Shown here in pieces: positions 59,877 to 64,000 of a stretch of DNA of 64,000 nt. A program made the translations under genes and the position numbers. The number at the start of each line of letters is the position of its first letter. Position 1 is the stretch's first letter. Origin of the DNA: Linnemannia elongata (lineage: Eukaryota; Mortierellomycota; Mortierellomycetes; Mortierellales; Mortierellaceae); the NCBI GenBank assembly GCA_036320915.1, contig JAXBDG010000014.1, forward strand, positions 1,302,001 through 1,366,000, in the 5' to 3' direction. The notes beneath the pieces are model-generated. The model was not told the origin of the DNA and did no database searches. It saw nothing but the letters and a program-made list of their open reading frames with translations.

Positions 59877-61550
59877 ATGCCTAAGGAACAGACTCGATAT
59901 CAGTGCACCGAAGGAACGCGTCGGAGGTCCTACGCCACCAAAAGTGCGTTGGGACATCACGTCAAACAGGCACATCAGGAAACCAAACGGCTCTTTGCTT
60001 GCAGGAAAAAAAAACTGCCAGAGAGTTTATATAACCGAAGTCGGCCTCCAGGCACATCTCCAAAAGGACCATTCAACACATATTTGCAGGTACCCAAGCT
60101 GCACACAGGAATTCGCCGACAAAGCCGCCTATCAAGATCATCTTGCCACTCACAGGACATATATATGTTCGCACCCTGACTGTGCTGAATCATACTCAAC
60201 CAAAAAGAACCTCAAGAGGCATACCAGAGAAAAGCACAGCAAGTTCATGTCGTCAACAAAGGCCCCTCCTTCAAGTGACACCGCCACTGGGGAAGATTTT
60301 CTGCCCTTTCTCTCCCCAGAGCCTATTCCGGACTTTCCATATGGTAAAGTTCAAATGTAGGAGATTCTCTTAGGTGCACAAAGCACAGGCACTCATCTAA
60401 ATTTCTAGCTAATCTCTAATAGCGTTCAAGATAACTGTGAGGCACAAAGAGTCTCTGGTCCTGGGAATTCCTAGTCGGCTTTACAGAGAGGATTTATTAT
60501 TCCCGATAGGATCTTCAGTGGTTGATAATGCAGTGCAGGTAAGTCGATTAGCGTCAGCTGACAACACTGGCATGAAGGTTTGCTGCTGACAAAGAGAAAC
60601 ATAAATGACATGACAGCTCATAACCTCTAAACAATTAGAACGCAGGCGAGTTAGCCACTCCCCTGGCATGGCTCGATAATAATACGTTGCTGTCTGACAA
60701 GCAGAAGGGAGCATACGATCGGATCATTCGCCACAACTTTCAAATTGATTCACCTTTCCACGAAGGAAAAACTTGCATTGGAGCAGGATGTGGCGTGGAG
60801 ATGAATTGGCGGAACGCGGATATCAGGGATAGCAATGGAATGCTGTATTTCCACGACAATAATCTCTGCAGTACATGTTATACCATAGCCAGGAAGGACA
60901 AGGTGCAGTATTTTCTTCGTCTGAGATCTCTGTACAAATAGTTTATTGCCTTCAATTTCATGCTGACAGAATGACTGTTATGCTTTTAGTACGAGAAAGA
61001 CATACGGGAAATCTACAGCATCGAGGGGAACGTACAACAAGGATTACTTGAACAACTTGCCCCAAACGGTTGTGTGCCTGCCTATACCCGAGACTCGTTT
61101 TGTTCAAATTGCTTCGTGCCTCTAAACCGAACAAATGGGAGACTCGAGAAAGGATCAACAGCAGCAAAGCCGATCAGATTCAACGATTACTGCAACTCTT
61201 GCGCGTGGGGGTGCCATAACAACAACAGAATCACGATTTGGGCCTACAAGCATCAGGACAGCTTCGAATCCCGCGACTCGGCTCGACAAACGGCGATGAC
61301 GGTTGTGGTGCAAGGATTTGCCTCTGGCCCTGCAAAATATCAGCGAATAGAATCGGTCTACCTGCACTCATTTGCAATACAGTGTATACCGCGATGCTTT
61401 TGGACCGGTCTGCAGCTCTCACTGGAAACAGACTGTGAGCCAAGAACGAAGTTCTCGATGGACAGAACGGTGTTTGCAAACGTGAAATCCCTGAGCTATG
61501 ACTCAGAGGACCAGGTCCTGGTCGCTGCATCCTTATTTAGCAACTGGTAA
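59877..61550 (+). pseudogene. C2H2 zinc-finger / Cys-cluster gene with a one-base frameshift
   Basis: From the ATG at 59877, fingers read KSALGHHVKQAH (first finger lacking one Cys), then an A9 run near 60006-60014 shifts the frame. In the new frame two further canonical C2H2 fingers follow (EFADKAAYQDHLATH; ESYSTKKNLKRHTREKH). Good splice pairs then join 60423-60538, 60639-60902 and 60990-61546 in phase, giving two zinc-ribbon-like clusters (CIGAGC with CSTC; CSNC with CNSC). The frame ends at TAA 61548-61550 or splices at GTAAAT. Apart from the A-run everything is open, so either the run length is a sequencing error or the gene is newly broken. It may continue into the gene at 61631. It probably acts as a DNA-binding nuclear protein. 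Confidence 0.5.
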
Positions 61551-61630
61551 ATGGATGGTTGAGATTTTGCAAAAGGATTTTTTTTGCGGCTTATATTAAT
61601 AAATTCCTCTATCTTTATACATCTCCTAGT

Positions 61631-62311
61631 TTTTTTCCTCGCGCGCGATGCCGAACAACGTGCTAAGTACTTGGACAACATTGAGCGGAACTGGGTTGAA
61701 GGTATCCTCTGGGCAGACGGCGCTATCCACAGATTACAGCAAGGATTTGATCTCGAGCTAGAGAAGAGGAAGACGTGGACAGTAGAATGGACGCAAAAGT
61801 GGACGCGATTCGTCGGCAACAAGAAACAGCATCGCGTACAGCATCGCGTACAGCATCGCGTAGAATGGAATAAGTGGGAGTGGCGATTCTTCGTGGAGAC
61901 TTGTGAAAATCGCTTGCTCGTGACAGGCTACCATCTTGTTGGCGGAGAAGCACATATTGACAGAGTGTTTAATAGCGATGGATACGGACTCAAGACTTGC
62001 ATCCTGATAGAGAGTGGACTTAACTTCGCCAAGAGTCAGATGCCAGAATTCGCCTCTTCCCACGGATTCCGCGGGAACTGTAAGCTTGTCTTTGGGGTGA
62101 GCACACTCCGCAGGGCGATTCAGGAGTTGCTGGACCAAACAAGACCCCATCGTGCAGAGTAAGGCACAATATATTTGCTTGTATGTAGCGATTATGACTG
62201 AACAGATATTAACCCCCTTACTTCAAAATTAGTTGGTCCAAGCAACTGCGACAATTCAAGGAAGACCGATATCCCTGGAAACAAAAGCTACCGGTCGAGT
62301 ACCGTCATTGA
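61631..62311 (+). CDS. unrecognised family, member B (5' end unresolved)
   Basis: Exons 61631-62158 and 62233-62311, homologous to member A at 57866-58513 along the whole length and with the same intron position. Conserved blocks: WADGAI, WTVEWTQKW, EWRFFVETC, VTGYHL, IDRVFN, CILIESGLNFAK, GVSTLR, RPHRA and PWKQKLPVEYR. Relative to A it carries a threefold QHRV insert from a 12-bp repeat at 61827-61862. No ATG opens the frame. The preceding zinc-finger exons end in a usable donor (61547), but the phase is off by one, at a T7 run directly after the acceptor. The natural gene may therefore be zinc fingers plus this domain, with one base miscounted, or two separate genes. Function unknown. Confidence 0.5.
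61827..61862 (+). repeat. 12-bp coding repeat, three units
   Basis: CAGCATCGCGTA three times in a row, coding QHRV repeats; absent from member A of the family. Confidence 0.9.
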
Positions 62312-63030
62312 CCCCATGATCTCTGAGTTTGTTGGCGAGGCCAAAGTAATAACAGGAGATCCGACTGAAGAACTCTCTTTCATTGCGCCACCACCCGATG
62401 GACCCTCCCGGTAGTCTCCATAAAAAGAAGTCGAAGCCGACAAGGGTCTCTTTTGCAGTGAGCGATTTGCTGGTACAATAACTAAGTGTTGAAGGTGCAG
62501 ATAAATAAATTGCCCTGTGCCGATACTATATTATATCTGCTTTGCGGCCTAAAATAAAGAAACAGACTCATTCTTCTCGTCGATTCTATGACACCACATT
62601 TACACAGTTGCTGTTGTAGATGTTCTGCGCGATACATGTATGTCTCAAGGTTGAGTTGGGTCATGTTGATCTGAGGTGGTGAGGATGTCGAAATGTTGGT
62701 GTTCTTATTTCTCTCCCGGAACCAGACAGCTGTCGAATAAAGCAGGGTCAGAGATCAACGAAGGCGACAGTGAGGATGAAACCGAGAAAGATGGTGACGA
62801 AATACAGGGTTAGTTTTTATTTGACGAAGATTCTCTAAAATTAGTGTGCTCAATAAACCGGCCAACAACAACGACCTTCCTTCTCGTCTTTCATTTCCCC
62901 TGAATTTTGACTATGGCAAGGGCATGAGGGACAAAGGGTGCAAAGGATCCTACAGAAACGTGTTGTAAGTCGTTACAAATGGGCACGTCTTTGGTTGAAT
63001 TTAGAAAAAGTTCTACAGTGTGAGTAATGG
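62312..63030. other. interval before the crinkler-like remnant
   Basis: No intact gene. Short open fragments near 62740-62810 (Asp/Glu-rich) and 62860-62990 may be upstream pieces of the decayed gene that follows. A splice-like GTAAGT occurs at 62965. Confidence 0.4.
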
Positions 63031-63919
63031 ATGAAAAAAAAAAAAAAAAAAAGTGCCAGAGCTGTTACCGTGATGGACGAGCCCTTCGTTTCCAAAGCTT
63101 TCGAGAACTATTTCACCGCCTCCGATCCCTACTTCGCGAGGGAAGTACGGAAACGTATTGTGAAGTCGACAGCTATTGAACAGGGATGTGTCTTTGAGCG
63201 GTTCATGATGAAGGTTTCAGTGAGACATTCAACACACAATCTCTATCGGAGTGGCCGCATCAGTCCCCTATCGCTGATATGTGCCCAGCACTCGTTGGCA
63301 ATGTTGAGATTGTTGGCTGAAAGGATCCTGGACTCGCGCAAGGTACGACCCACGCAATGATGTTGATGGAGGAGTTCATGGACGCTCATGTCAACCATCA
63401 GTCAACACACAAGAACATGCCTGTCGCACCATTTTTCTTTCCCAAGACAAAGCCGTCGGAACCAGATTTGGTTCTCTTCATTCGGATCGAGGGTACTCGG
63501 TTGGTTCTTGTCTTCATCCAATTATAGTCAATACACACGCATTTTCTTTTAATTTGAAGCTGCATCAAGGGTCGCCTGACTTCTAGGAGAGGGATTGGAA
63601 TGACGCACTCAGCACAGTCTCGGCACCCAAAATTGAGGGCCATACAGAGACCTTTCGCAAGTTCTACCCCGACAGCGTCTACATCAGCATGATCGTTGCA
63701 TACCCTACCAAATGGACTGACAAGCTGCCAGTTCCTTCAGAACTCCCAATGGATCCCAGTGGTGTTCAGCAGGTCGTGATCAACATCAACGATGACAATT
63801 TCGGCGACATTTTCCCCAGGAGCATGTGGAGCTTATTGATCGACTCGATAACAACGATGAGGGCTGCTCCAAAAAGCAGAGGAGCTAAGCTTTCACTGCA
63901 GCTTCCTCTGCCTACTTGA
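63031..63919 (+). pseudogene. crinkler-like C-terminal region, decayed
   Basis: Plus-strand segments resemble the conserved C-terminal half of the large crinkler-like (CRN) families of early-diverging fungi: an early block (PFVSKAFENYF; FERFMMK), a middle block (MPVAPFFFPK) and a final block (VYISMIVAYP, then INDDNFGDIFPRS) ending at 63919. The blocks are not continuous: a frame change near 63213, a TGA at 63318-63320 and a TAG at 63525-63527 interrupt them, and an A19 run precedes the first block. With three or more lesions it is very probably dead. CRN proteins are secreted or intracellular effectors, and their C-termini can carry nuclease-like folds. No N-terminal targeting region is seen here. 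Family assignment is by remembered motif pattern and needs an HMM search. Confidence 0.5.
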
Positions 63920-64000
63920 CACTCAATAAAAATGCACTACTGTATTCTCAATGACGTGTTATTGAGTTGTCCTCAAGCAGCTTGTTTTGTTTCCATCCTT

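Overview
The window is nuclear DNA of a filamentous fungus. Its genes are interrupted by GT-AG introns of mostly 70-150 nt, several with a CTAAC-type branch site. Promoters are long and CT-rich, and proteins carry polyQ and Ser/Thr/Ala-rich tracts. The gene content (HAL-type kinase, Kre9-like GPI protein, carnitine acetyltransferase, Crypton and PIF/Harbinger transposons, a crinkler-like remnant) suggests an early-diverging lineage such as Mortierellomycota. That placement is inference; no rDNA or marker gene is present.

0-16.5 kb: a 3'-truncated carnitine acetyltransferase gene, then two divergently transcribed F-box genes. Their shared intergenic region is split by two identical head-to-tail copies of a 4,724-bp Crypton. 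Each copy encodes a tyrosine recombinase with catalytic residues intact and a GCR1_C-like C-terminal domain. The copies share one TG dinucleotide at the junction.

17-35 kb: a PHD-finger regulator resembling Cti6, a methyltransferase with a polyQ-rich and probably N-myristoylated N-terminus, and a HAL4/HAL5-type kinase whose catalytic domain holds three large low-complexity insertions. Long gene-poor intervals rich in homopolymers separate them.

35-40 kb: a 54-aa secreted cysteine-rich peptide, then a tandem segmental duplication carrying two diverged copies of a small membrane-protein gene. One copy has a stop at codon 10; the other has lost its coiled-coil tail and gained a five-unit 33-bp repeat.

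40-52 kb: housekeeping genes. SPB1 (rRNA methyltransferase) and PRO1 (glutamate 5-kinase) are divergent; then come a divergent eIF5-like factor with a very short C-terminal domain and a GPI-anchored Kre9-like protein with a 1-kb intron.

52.7-55.3 kb: an apparently intact PIF/Harbinger transposon with 16-bp terminal inverted repeats and an ATA target duplication.

55.3-64 kb: an accessory region with minisatellites, two members of an unrecognised paralogous family, a zinc-finger gene with an A-run frameshift, a broken unidentified gene and a decayed crinkler-like gene. The best candidates for something undescribed are the tandem Crypton with its ends, and the unrecognised family at 57.9 and 61.6 kb. 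Exon limits throughout are read by eye from splice signals and reading-frame continuity.
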